Origin: Halopseudomonas aestusnigri
GTDB lineage: Bacteria > Pseudomonadota > Gammaproteobacteria > Pseudomonadales > Pseudomonadaceae
DNA: 64,000 nucleotides
Assembly: GCF_002197985.1 (NCBI RefSeq)
Contig: NZ_NBYK01000002.1
Coordinates: 1-64,000, forward strand
Direction of reading: 5' to 3'
Of this stretch, positions 24,975-31,941 are shown in pieces. Numbering within the stretch: the stretch's first letter is position 1; each line of letters starts with the position of its first letter. The translations under genes were made by a program, and so were the position numbers. Under the pieces are notes generated by a model, which searched no databases, was not told where the DNA came from, and was given only the letters and a program-made list of their open reading frames with translations.

Positions 24975-25033
24975 TTACCTCTTAGGTAAATTGCCAATAG
25001 GGTATTGCGTGAAAACTACCTATCAGGTAGCTT
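24975..25033 (+). promoter_or_regulatory. PR promoter and operators
   Basis: On the plus strand, TTGCGT (25005-25010), a 17-bp spacer and TAGCTT (25028-25033). The palindrome CTACCTATCAGGTAG (25016-25030) sits in the spacer, the same design as PL. A second palindrome TTACCTCTTAGGTAA (24975-24989) lies towards the repressor gene and probably also controls its promoter. The shared core is TACCT-N3-AGGTA. Confidence 0.7.
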
Positions 25034-25054
25034 TGTCGGCAGGAGGATCACGCC

Positions 25055-25282
25055 ATGACCTTAAAAGACTTCATTAAGGGCCTGGACGCTCAAGCCCTTG
25101 AGGCTTACGCGGCGGCCTGCAACACCACGGTGAACTATCTCACCACTCACATTCTGTATGCGACCAAGGAGCCCAGCGTGCGCTTGATGAAAAGCCTTGC
25201 GCAGCAGAGCTGCGGCGCAGTAGCCATGCAGGATGTGCTGTTGCATTACGGACTGCTTGGCCCGGAGCCGGTAGCAGCCTGA
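25055..25282 (+). CDS. Cro-like DNA-binding protein
   Basis: A 75-residue protein, first gene of the rightward operon, with AGGAGG nine bases upstream. It resembles the YdaS/Cro-like group: ALEAYAAACNTTVNYLTTHI reads as a helix-turn-helix and PSVRLMKSLAQQS as the following helix. It is expected to bind the same operators as the repressor and favour lytic growth. Confidence 0.7.
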   Translation: MTLKDFIKGLDAQALEAYAAACNTTVNYLTTHILYATKEPSVRLMKSLAQQSCGAVAMQDVLLHYGLLGPEPVAA

Positions 25283-25288
25283 GTAACA

Positions 25289-25535
25289 CCCGCCGGAGAC
25301 ACAGCCAACTCAAGCACGGCGGGAGCCGGTAGCGGGAGCCTCACCAGCAGACCGCTACCGGCACAGAGCAAGAAACAAAGCCAGCCGCGTTGCGACTGGC
25401 TGAATAGGTGTCAGAGCCAAGGGACCACCTACCACGGAAGACCCTGACTCTGACGGGGTTGGTGAGCAGCTACCACACCGCTCACCGCACAACAGTCAGC
25501 CCCTGACACAGCCAGTGCAAAGGGGCCGGCGACTG
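25289..25535 (+). other. Non-coding run of six stem-loops
   Basis: No plausible gene lies between 25283 and 25599. Six consecutive inverted repeats fill it: 25289-25295/25317-25323 (7 bp), 25325-25335/25352-25362 (11 bp, perfect), 25379-25384/25396-25401 (6 bp plus 3 more inside), 25410-25416/25448-25454 (7 bp), 25461-25467/25480-25486 (7 bp), and 25493-25497/25531-25535 enclosing 25499-25503/25522-25526. None has a T-tract. They would all be in the PR transcript. A structured leader, an antitermination RNA of the put type or a small RNA are possible. Confidence 0.5.
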
Positions 25536-25599
25536 CTGTAGACCAAGGATAAGCGCCCCTGCGCCCCTTGGCTACGGCGATAAAGGGGAAATAAGACCT

Positions 25600-26088
25600 A
25601 TGAGCCGTAAAGACTTGCTGCCGGACGCCGGGCCGGTGCTGTCACTCAGGGCCGCGCTGTATCGCGCGTGCCGTGATTTTCGCGGGGGTATCACTGCTGT
25701 TGCCCTGGAAATGGGAGTGTCACCCGATGCGCTGACCAAGGCGCTCAGCCCCAGCCTTAATCGCCCGATCATGCCGGAGTGGATCGAGGACATTCTCACC
25801 ATCACCCAAGACGAACGCCTTGCTGCAGCGCTGGTGCGCCCCGGTGGAGCGGTCGCGTTCAAGCCGATGCCTGTCAAGGTCACGCCGCAGGCGCTGCTTG
25901 GGTTGGCGGCAATGGCCGGCGCAGACGCAAGCTTTGTTGCGAGCCTGCATGAGGGCGTGGCTGATGGGCGGTGGGATCTGCACGAGGTGCTGAAGCTGGA
26001 GCACTGCGCCGGGCGCGTGATCGCCGAGCTGCTGGGCATCTGCGCTGGGGCGCGGCAGGCGATGGAGGAGGGCGCAGACCATGGCTGA
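25600..26088 (+). CDS. CII-like phage regulatory protein
   Basis: A 162-residue protein of the phage regulatory CII family: GPVLSLRAALYRACRDFRGG, then ITAVALEMGVSPDALTKALS (helix-turn-helix) and LNRPIMPEWIEDILTITQDE. In related phages it activates repressor-establishment transcription or regulates early genes. It follows the stem-loop region and overlaps the start of the TraR-like gene by 8 bp. Confidence 0.75.
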   Translation: MSRKDLLPDAGPVLSLRAALYRACRDFRGGITAVALEMGVSPDALTKALSPSLNRPIMPEWIEDILTITQDERLAAALVRPGGAVAFKPMPVKVTPQALLGLAAMAGADASFVASLHEGVADGRWDLHEVLKLEHCAGRVIAELLGICAGARQAMEEGADHG

Positions 26089-26325
26089 TGCATGTGATCT
26101 TGGCAGCGATCGCGCCCAGCAGTTGCTTGATGATGCCCTCGCGGCCCGCCGCCAGAAAGCCTCGCGGCCCGCCGCCAGAAAGCCTCGCGGCCCGCTATCG
26201 ACCACCCGTACTGCCTCGATTGTGATGAAGCCATTCCCCTCAAGCGGCGCGAGGCGCTGCCGGGGGTTGAGTGCTGTGTGGATTGCCAGCAGTTGCGCGA
26301 ACGGTCGGGGGTAGGCAATGGCTGA
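26081..26325 (+). pseudogene. TraR/DksA-type zinc-finger protein, frameshifted by a 23-bp duplication
   Basis: The start MADACDLGSDRAQQLLDDAL is typical of small phage TraR/DksA-like proteins. The matching C-terminal half (YCLDCDEAIPLKRREALPG, then CCVDCQQLRERS) is in another frame and ends at 26325. Removing one copy of the 23-bp tandem repeat at 26138-26183 joins the halves in frame with all four zinc cysteines, giving about 73 residues. As it stands, the frame from the ATG ends at 26314 in unrelated sequence. Family members bind RNA polymerase and mimic DksA plus ppGpp. Confidence 0.8.
26137..26195 (+). repeat. 23-bp tandem repeat, about 2.5 copies
   Basis: Unit CTCGCGGCCCGCCGCCAGAA plus AGC: copies at 26138-26160 and 26161-26183 are identical, followed by 12 matching bases at 26184-26195. 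Because 23 is not a multiple of 3, the extra copy shifts the reading frame of the TraR-like gene. Confidence 0.95.
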
Positions 26326-27367
26326 TCTACCCGACATTACCCTCGATGACCTGCCGGGGCTGCTGGCCCATATCGATGCACATGACCGCGAGACCTGGGT
26401 GCAGGTGGCCATGGGCGTTAAGTCCGAGTTTGGTGAGGCTGGGTTTGATGATTGGAACAGCTGGAGCCAGAACGGCGACTCATACAAGGCAGCCGATGCT
26501 AAGTCGGTCTGGAAGAGCTGCAAGCGCGGGAAGACGGGCATCGGTACCGTTATCCATCTGGCAAAGGAGCGGGGTTGGAAGCCGCGCAAGCAGAGCCTGA
26601 CCGCTGAAGAAAAGCGCCGCCAGCGCGCGGAGCAGGAGGCCCGCCGCAAGCAGCGTGAGGCTGAGGTGCTGGCGGACGAAGAGCGCAAGGCGACTATGCA
26701 GCAGCAGATCCAGGTGGCAACCGTTCGGCTGTTGTCTGAGTTCACCAAAGCGCGGGGCAAATCTGCGTACCTGGAGCGCAAGCAGGCGCCGGCATTTGGG
26801 GTGCGCTTTGTGACGCAGCCGGTGCTGATGGTGACCGACGACAAGCGCGGGGTGTGTGAGATCTGGACCGGGGAGAGTATCGGCCAGTTCTTCGGGGCGC
26901 TGCCGAAGCCAACGCCAGACCACCTTTCATTCCGCAAGTACGGGCCGGGTGACATTCTGATTCCGCTGGCCGATCTGGACGGCACCGTGTGGAGCCACCA
27001 GAGCATTAACGGCAATGGCACCAAGCTGTTCCCGAAGTTTGCGCGCAAGCAGGGTTGCTGCCATTGGGTTGGCCGGTCGGATGATATGCCGGTGATCGCG
27101 CTGGCCGAGGGTTACGCGACGGCCTGCAGCGTGTACCAGGCGACGCAATGGCCGACGATCATGTGCGTGGACCTGGGCAACATGGCGCACATTGCCCGCG
27201 GCATCCGTGAGCGGTACCCACATGCGCAGCTGGTGATTGCCGGTGATGATGACCCGAAGGCCAACGGGGATAACCCGGGCCGGGTGCTGGCTGAGGCGCT
27301 GGCGTTGGAGTTTGACGCGGTTGCGGTGTTTCCGGTCGCGCCGGAGCAGAGCAGGGAGGCAGCATGA
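26318..27367 (+). CDS. Phage primase with PriCT and Toprim domains
   Basis: A 349-residue replication protein. Residues 1-90 form a PriCT_2-type domain (RETWVQVAMGVKSEFGEAGF, WSQNGDSYKAADAKSVWKSC). A charged helical linker (about 90-150) leads to a Toprim domain with the glutamate motif VIALAEGYATACSVY and the aspartates in VIAGDDDPKANGDN. It should make RNA primers together with the following helicase, whose start overlaps its stop (ATGA). Confidence 0.85.
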   Translation: MADLPDITLDDLPGLLAHIDAHDRETWVQVAMGVKSEFGEAGFDDWNSWSQNGDSYKAADAKSVWKSCKRGKTGIGTVIHLAKERGWKPRKQSLTAEEKRRQRAEQEARRKQREAEVLADEERKATMQQQIQVATVRLLSEFTKARGKSAYLERKQAPAFGVRFVTQPVLMVTDDKRGVCEIWTGESIGQFFGALPKPTPDHLSFRKYGPGDILIPLADLDGTVWSHQSINGNGTKLFPKFARKQGCCHWVGRSDDMPVIALAEGYATACSVYQATQWPTIMCVDLGNMAHIARGIRERYPHAQLVIAGDDDPKANGDNPGRVLAEALALEFDAVAVFPVAPEQSREAA

Positions 27368-29136
27368 CGGCATCCCGCAAGATCGATTGGAATGACCTGC
27401 ATGTAGAGTTTGGGCTGGACGTGGTGCGCGAGCAGTTGCAGCGGGCTGCGGCCAATGCGCCGTTGCCGCGTGTGCGCACGGCGGGCGAGCCTGACGCGGC
27501 TGATGACCTTCCCCCGGCCCCATCCGACACAGCGCCCGCCGCTGGTGCGGCACCGCCAGAAGAGGGGGCGGGGGAGGCTTCGGGCTGGACGCTGGAGAAG
27601 TTGACAAGCCGGTTTGCGCTGGTGGAGGGCGAGACGAAGGTATTCGACCTGCACCGTAAGGTGGTCGTGAAGAAGACGGGCTTTCTGGCGATGGTGGGTA
27701 AGGCTCTGGGCAACCAGTGGTATGACCTGCCGAGCAAGAAGGGCGTGGACCCTGAACACGCGAAGCGGCTGGAGACGGATGCGAAGCTGGGCAAGCGGCT
27801 GGGCAAGTCGAAGGGGCAGGTCAGCAGCGAGGATTTGTACTGGCGCTATGTGTACCTGGACGGTTCGCAAGATATTTACGACCGCCAGCTGCGGCAGCGT
27901 TTGCCGGCGGCGGCGGTGAAGTTGGCGCTGGGTGATGCGTTCTCGCTCTGGCAGAACTCGGACCAGCGGCAGGTGATCCCGGCTGCGAATCTGGTGTTTG
28001 ACCCGCGCATGACGGAAAGCCCCAAGGATACGATCAACACCTTTGAGGGCCTGCCTCTTACCCCGAACCCCGATCTTGATCTGTGCCGTGGCATCGTCTG
28101 GCTGTTGGGCTTCCTCTGCAATGGCCAGCAGGATGCGGTCGACTGGCTGACGAAGTGGCTGGCCTTCCCGCTGCAGCATGTGGGCGCGAAGTTGGACACG
28201 GCGGTGCTGATGCACTCGACGATGGAGGGCTCGGGTAAGAGCCTGCTGTTCGGCGATATCATGCGGCCGATCTATGGCGAGTACGGCGCGACGGTCGGCC
28301 AGGTGCAGCTGGAGAGCAGCTGGAGCCAGTGGCAGTCGAGCAAGCTGTATGGCCTGTTTGAGGAGGTCGTCAGCCGGGACCAACGCTACAACCAGACCGG
28401 CAAGATCAAGCACATGGTCACCGGCAAGACGGTGCGCATCGAGTCGAAGTTTATGAACGGGTGGGAAGAGGCGAACTATATGAACGCCGTGTTCCTGTCG
28501 AACGAGATCCTGCCCTGGCCGATCGGGGAGAACGACCGGCGCATGCTGGTGCTGTGGCCAGAGCTGACGCTGCCCGAGAAGGCGCAGAAGCGCATCGGCT
28601 GGGAGCTGGCGAACGGTGGCATTGAGGCGTTTTACCAGTATCTGCTGGATTACGACCTGGGCGACTTTGACGAGCGCACCCGACCACCGAAGACGCCAGC
28701 GCGGCAGCGGCTGGTTGAGCTGAGCTTTACCGCCTGGGAGACGTTCTACAACCTGTGGAAGACTGACGGGCTGGGTATTCCGTTCAGCCCTTGCCGCACG
28801 CAGGACCTTTACGGCCTTTTCACTGAGTGGTGCTCGCGGGGCGGTGAACACAAGCTGAGCGAGACCAAGTTCGGGCTGTTCCTCGGTACCAAGCCAGATA
28901 CATACAAGTCTCCGGGGCAGTACTTCTGGTACGACGACTTCAACAACCGAAGGCGCTCGATGTTCTTTGTCCCTAACCCGCCTGACGGGCTCGACCTGTC
29001 GGATGGCAAGCGGCTGGGCCAGTTGGTGCGCGATTGGCGCAGGCAGGCCGCTGAGGCCGGCTGGCACCCGGAGAAGTGGGACGGTTGCATCGGCTACAGC
29101 GCGCCACTGCGTAATGCGGGAGGCCCTGATGCTTAA
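27364..29136 (+). CDS. SF3-type phage helicase (DUF5906/D5-like)
   Basis: A 590-residue protein. After a low-complexity Ala/Pro stretch (about 35-75), the C-terminal two thirds hold the helicase core: Walker A STMEGSGKS (285-293), the Walker B-like YGLFEEVVSR, and motif C AVFLSNEILPWPI with the downstream arginine NDRRMLV. It probably acts as the replicative helicase loaded at the iteron region immediately downstream. GGAGG lies just before the overlapping start. Confidence 0.87.
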   Translation: MTASRKIDWNDLHVEFGLDVVREQLQRAAANAPLPRVRTAGEPDAADDLPPAPSDTAPAAGAAPPEEGAGEASGWTLEKLTSRFALVEGETKVFDLHRKVVVKKTGFLAMVGKALGNQWYDLPSKKGVDPEHAKRLETDAKLGKRLGKSKGQVSSEDLYWRYVYLDGSQDIYDRQLRQRLPAAAVKLALGDAFSLWQNSDQRQVIPAANLVFDPRMTESPKDTINTFEGLPLTPNPDLDLCRGIVWLLGFLCNGQQDAVDWLTKWLAFPLQHVGAKLDTAVLMHSTMEGSGKSLLFGDIMRPIYGEYGATVGQVQLESSWSQWQSSKLYGLFEEVVSRDQRYNQTGKIKHMVTGKTVRIESKFMNGWEEANYMNAVFLSNEILPWPIGENDRRMLVLWPELTLPEKAQKRIGWELANGGIEAFYQYLLDYDLGDFDERTRPPKTPARQRLVELSFTAWETFYNLWKTDGLGIPFSPCRTQDLYGLFTEWCSRGGEHKLSETKFGLFLGTKPDTYKSPGQYFWYDDFNNRRRSMFFVPNPPDGLDLSDGKRLGQLVRDWRRQAAEAGWHPEKWDGCIGYSAPLRNAGGPDA

Positions 29137-29147
29137 TCTGTCCGGGG

Positions 29148-29423
29148 TGTCTAGGGTGTGTCTAGGGTTGCAGAATCAAACCCTAGACAGCTACAGCCCG
29201 CGTGCTAGAGCGGCTGGCGTTCAAGTGTCTAGGGTTGCACGGGTTTTTACGCGCGCGCGGGCGTGTATTTATCGCAATCGGCTTTGGTGTTTTTTGTTCA
29301 TGCGTGAGCAAAAAACCCTATCAACCCTAGACACCCTAGACAGTTATAAAAAAGTGTTTGTTTTTAAAAGGGTTTTGCTGTCTGGGGTTGTGTCTAGGGT
29401 TGGCGGATTTGTGTCTAGGGTTG
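29148..29423. other. Iteron array, probable replication origin
   Basis: Between the helicase and the next gene there are nine copies of the 12-mer TGTCTAGGGTTG or near variants. Direct copies are at 29148, 29159, 29226, 29379 (one mismatch), 29391 and 29412; inverted ones at 29179-29189, 29322-29333 and 29331-29342. An AT-rich tract (29343-29370) lies between the inverted and right-hand direct copies. Irregular spacing and mixed orientation rule out a CRISPR array. This is the pattern of an initiator-bound origin next to replication genes. Confidence 0.7.
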
Positions 29424-29442
29424 GAAAACAGGGGGTGTTGCG

Positions 29443-29880
29443 ATGATCGAGCGGGTTGAAATGGCCCTGATTACCTGGGGAGACCAGTATCGGCGGCGGG
29501 GCACGGTGGCGATGCTGCAGTGCACTCTGGGTGCAATGATCGATGCGCAGGGCGAGATGATCAGGAGTACGGCGCTTGGTGCTGGCTACGGCGTTGGCCT
29601 TGAGAGCGGCCCGCTTGGCGCTGTTGGTGAGGCGGTCGAGCGCGCCCTGGTGATGATCCGGCAGCCGGTGGAGGCGGGCGGGCACGGCAAGGTTGGCGCA
29701 GAGCTGGTTAAGCTGGCCCGGGTGCGGTACCTGACCGACCCGATGCCGCTGGTGGAGCAGCAGGCCAAGCGCATGGGCTGGCGGTCGCAGGCGACCTATC
29801 GCAGCAAGCTGCACCAGTTGCATGTGCTGCTGGAGCCGCTGCTGCTGGCTGAGCTGCCCTGGCTTCGGCGGGCATCTTGA
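29443..29880 (+). CDS. Phage protein, possible late antiterminator (Q-like)
   Basis: A 145-residue protein with MALITWGDQYRRRG near the start and a C-terminal half containing RYLTDPMPLVEQQAKRMG and WRSQATYRSKLHQLHVLL, a helix-turn-helix-like arrangement. Its place, after replication and before lysis/packaging genes, is where lambda-like phages carry Q. That role is inferred from position and the HTH pattern, not a firm family match. Confidence 0.5.
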   Translation: MIERVEMALITWGDQYRRRGTVAMLQCTLGAMIDAQGEMIRSTALGAGYGVGLESGPLGAVGEAVERALVMIRQPVEAGGHGKVGAELVKLARVRYLTDPMPLVEQQAKRMGWRSQATYRSKLHQLHVLLEPLLLAELPWLRRAS

Positions 29881-29985
29881 AAATAGTCGTTACCGTTAGT
29901 CGGGCATGTTTTGGCGCTAACGCACGTTCAACACACGTTGCACGCACTGCCCACGCAAAGCACCGGAAAGGGCGTTAATTGATGG

Positions 29986-30012
29986 TTTACGCCTTTGACG
30001 GTCTAGCGTAAA
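29986..30012. promoter_or_regulatory. Inverted repeat in the pre-late intergenic region
   Basis: TTTACGC (29986-29992) and GCGTAAA (30006-30012) form a 7-bp inverted repeat with a 13-bp spacer, in the 273-bp gap after the Q-like gene. It may be a regulatory site for late transcription. No clear promoter hexamers were seen. Confidence 0.3.
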
Positions 30013-30091
30013 AAGTCAGCTAAGTTTTTGATTCGTGCGTAAGCAGCACGGCAAACCGCTTCCCCTGCTGGACTGGCTGCCAGCAAACCCC

Positions 30092-30119
30092 AAACCCCGC
30101 TCCGGCGGGGTTTTCTATT
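30092..30119 (+). terminator. Rho-independent terminator before the late genes
   Basis: A 9-bp stem (AAACCCCGC / GCGGGGTTT) with a 4-nt loop, followed by TTCTATTT. It lies between the Q-like gene and the holin, the position where a Q-type antiterminator would act. Confidence 0.75.
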
Positions 30120-30153
30120 TCAGCGCCAGGGAAGGTTCAACCCGGGAGCATCC

Positions 30154-30540
30154 ATGAGGATTCAGAACATGAGCGAGCCGACCACCGCAGGGCTGGCCGG
30201 CATTGGGCTGGGCAAGCTGCTGGGCATCAGCGTTGGCGCGATCCTGGCCGCGGTCGTGGTGATGGCGATGACGCTGCCGAAGACCTCACGCGAGTGGGTG
30301 GCCGGTCTGATCAGCACGCTGGTCTCGTCCATCTGTGGAGGGGCTGGTTTGGTTCAGTGGCTTGGCTTCACCAGCTGGGTCGATACGTTTGAAGGCACGG
30401 TAGCGATGATCGGCCTGTGCTTTGCCTGCGGCCTGCCGGCTTGGGTGTTCGTCCGGGCGTGGTTTGCTTACGCAGCAAAGAGCCAAGGCATGTCGCTGAT
30501 CGACATGATCAAAGAGATTCGTGAGGCGCTGGGGCGGTGA
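30154..30540 (+). CDS. Putative holin
   Basis: A 128-residue membrane protein with three hydrophobic segments, around residues 20-42, 52-72 and 80-102, and a charged C-terminus (SLIDMIKEIREALGR). This fits a phage holin forming inner-membrane lesions for the endolysin. I start at 30154 with GGGAG upstream; an ATG at 30169 is the alternative. Unusually, it lies 25 kb from the endolysin and spanins, although this split is seen in other Pseudomonas phages. Confidence 0.65.
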   Translation: MRIQNMSEPTTAGLAGIGLGKLLGISVGAILAAVVVMAMTLPKTSREWVAGLISTLVSSICGGAGLVQWLGFTSWVDTFEGTVAMIGLCFACGLPAWVFVRAWFAYAAKSQGMSLIDMIKEIREALGR

Positions 30541-31271
30541 TCGGCGCTGGTCTGGCTGTCACCGACCTGGATGATGCGCTGGCAGACTTGGCGAAGCTGG
30601 GCCAGCAGGCTAACCCTGCGCTGGCATGGGCGGTCAACGAGGTTGGCGGCGAGGCCATCAAGATGCTGCAGGCCGAGGCCCGCACTGCTTTTGACCGGCC
30701 CACGCGCTTTACCCTCAACGCCTTCAGGCTGCTGCGTGCCAAACCATCGGCACCCGAGGCGGCGGTCTGGGTGAAGGACGAGAAGGACGGGGCAGGCGGC
30801 GGCCAGGCACCCGAGGCATGGTTCGAGCCGCAAGTCTACGGCGGAGGCAGATCGGTCAAGCGGTCTGAGTACCGGTTGCGGGAAAAGGGCATCTTGCCTT
30901 CGGGTATGTTCCTGGCCCCGGGGCCGGGCGCGCGGATGGACGCCTACGGCAACATGTCTCGCGGCCACATGCAGCAAGTGCTTTCTGGTCTGGGTGCAGA
31001 CAATCCGTCTGGCTCGACCATCGTCGCAACCCGCAGCGCTCGGTCCCTGAAGAAGGGGCACGCGAAGGCGTTCTTCGTGATGAAGCGCGGCAAGACCCCC
31101 ATTGGTATCGCCGAGCGAAGAGGCAAGACCCTCGCTCTGGTGCTGTTGTTCGTGAAGCAACCCAACTACTCGGCTCGCTTCGACTTCCATCGCGTGGTGC
31201 GGCAGGTGGCCGAGAACGATGCGCTGGTGGAAGCGGCCATCGGTCGTGCCATCGAGCGGTTCGGGGGGTAG
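30537..31271 (+). CDS. Putative minor virion protein
   Basis: A 244-residue protein starting at GTG 30537, overlapping the holin stop. The first half (ALAWAVNEVGGEAIKMLQAE, then FDRPTRFTLNAFRLLRAKPS) resembles head-tail connector/HK97-gp10-like or DUF6441 phage proteins. The middle includes LAPGPGARMDAYGNMSRGHM. It probably belongs to the virion assembly set, despite lying upstream of the terminase genes. Exact role unknown. Confidence 0.5.
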   Translation: MIGAGLAVTDLDDALADLAKLGQQANPALAWAVNEVGGEAIKMLQAEARTAFDRPTRFTLNAFRLLRAKPSAPEAAVWVKDEKDGAGGGQAPEAWFEPQVYGGGRSVKRSEYRLREKGILPSGMFLAPGPGARMDAYGNMSRGHMQQVLSGLGADNPSGSTIVATRSARSLKKGHAKAFFVMKRGKTPIGIAERRGKTLALVLLFVKQPNYSARFDFHRVVRQVAENDALVEAAIGRAIERFGG

Positions 31272-31413
31272 GGGCAGCGGGCGCACCGATTTGGGGCGTC
31301 CGGATATTTACGGGTCCTCCCCGGCCCCCCTGACCCTACACGGGTTATTCGGCTCGTGTTTTGGCTCTAGCTGAAATTTGTCTAGGGGTGTCCGTCTTTT
31401 CAAGGTGTGTGTC
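31272..31413. other. Candidate cos region
   Basis: A 142-bp gap just before the terminase genes. It contains a GC-rich segment CGGGTCCTCCCCGGCCCCCC at about 31310-31329 and an extra iteron-like TGTCTAGGGGTG at 31379-31390. Phages with GpA-type terminases usually have cos next to the small terminase gene; the nick site cannot be fixed from sequence alone. Confidence 0.35.
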
Positions 31414-31941
31414 ATGGGCAAGCAAGTCACTAAGGCTGAGCTCGGTGAGATTGTTGGCCGTGATGAGCGCACGCTATCTCGCTGGCAGAACGCTGGCATG
31501 CCGGTGGTCGAGGTTGGCCTCGGGCGCGGCAATGAAAACGTGTATGACACGGCCGCGGTGATCGAGTGGCTGGTGCAGGCTGCCGCACTCAACGGCAAGC
31601 GTGAGACAGCCCGCGAGCGGCTGGACCGCATCAAGGGTGACCGCGAGGAACTGGCGCTGGCCCGTGAGTTGGAAGAAGTGGTGCTGGCCGAGGAACTGGT
31701 CGAGCGCTTCGAGGCGATGATTACCGCCGCAAAGATCGAACTACTGAACACCTTGCCGGAGAACCTGGCGAGCGAACTTTCTGCCCGATACGGGGTTGAG
31801 GTGGATGACCAACTGATCCGCGACCCTATCGAGGCCATCCTCCGAGAGCTGGCGAACTATGACCCTGATGACGAAGACCCGTCAGACGGGGATCCTGACG
31901 AACCGGACGATCCGGAGGCTGCTGAAGAAGACGGCGACTAA
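31414..31941 (+). CDS. Terminase small subunit, Nu1-like
   Basis: A 175-residue protein that recognises phage DNA for packaging. The N-terminal winged helix reads VTKAELGEIVGRDERTLSRW followed by QNAGMPVVE, typical of the Nu1 family. A long helical middle follows, and the tail is strongly acidic (DPDDEDPSDGDPDEPDDPEA). I start at ATG 31414 (AAGG eight bases upstream), not the open frame at 31378. Confidence 0.85.
   Translation: MGKQVTKAELGEIVGRDERTLSRWQNAGMPVVEVGLGRGNENVYDTAAVIEWLVQAAALNGKRETARERLDRIKGDREELALARELEEVVLAEELVERFEAMITAAKIELLNTLPENLASELSARYGVEVDDQLIRDPIEAILRELANYDPDDEDPSDGDPDEPDDPEAAEEDGD

Noticed and set aside
27112-29067. A 651-codon frame antisense to primase and helicase
   Set aside because: Composition-driven shadow; the sense strand has Walker and Toprim motifs.
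29148-29423. CRISPR array
   Set aside because: The 12-bp repeats are too short, irregularly spaced and in both orientations; no cas genes are nearby.
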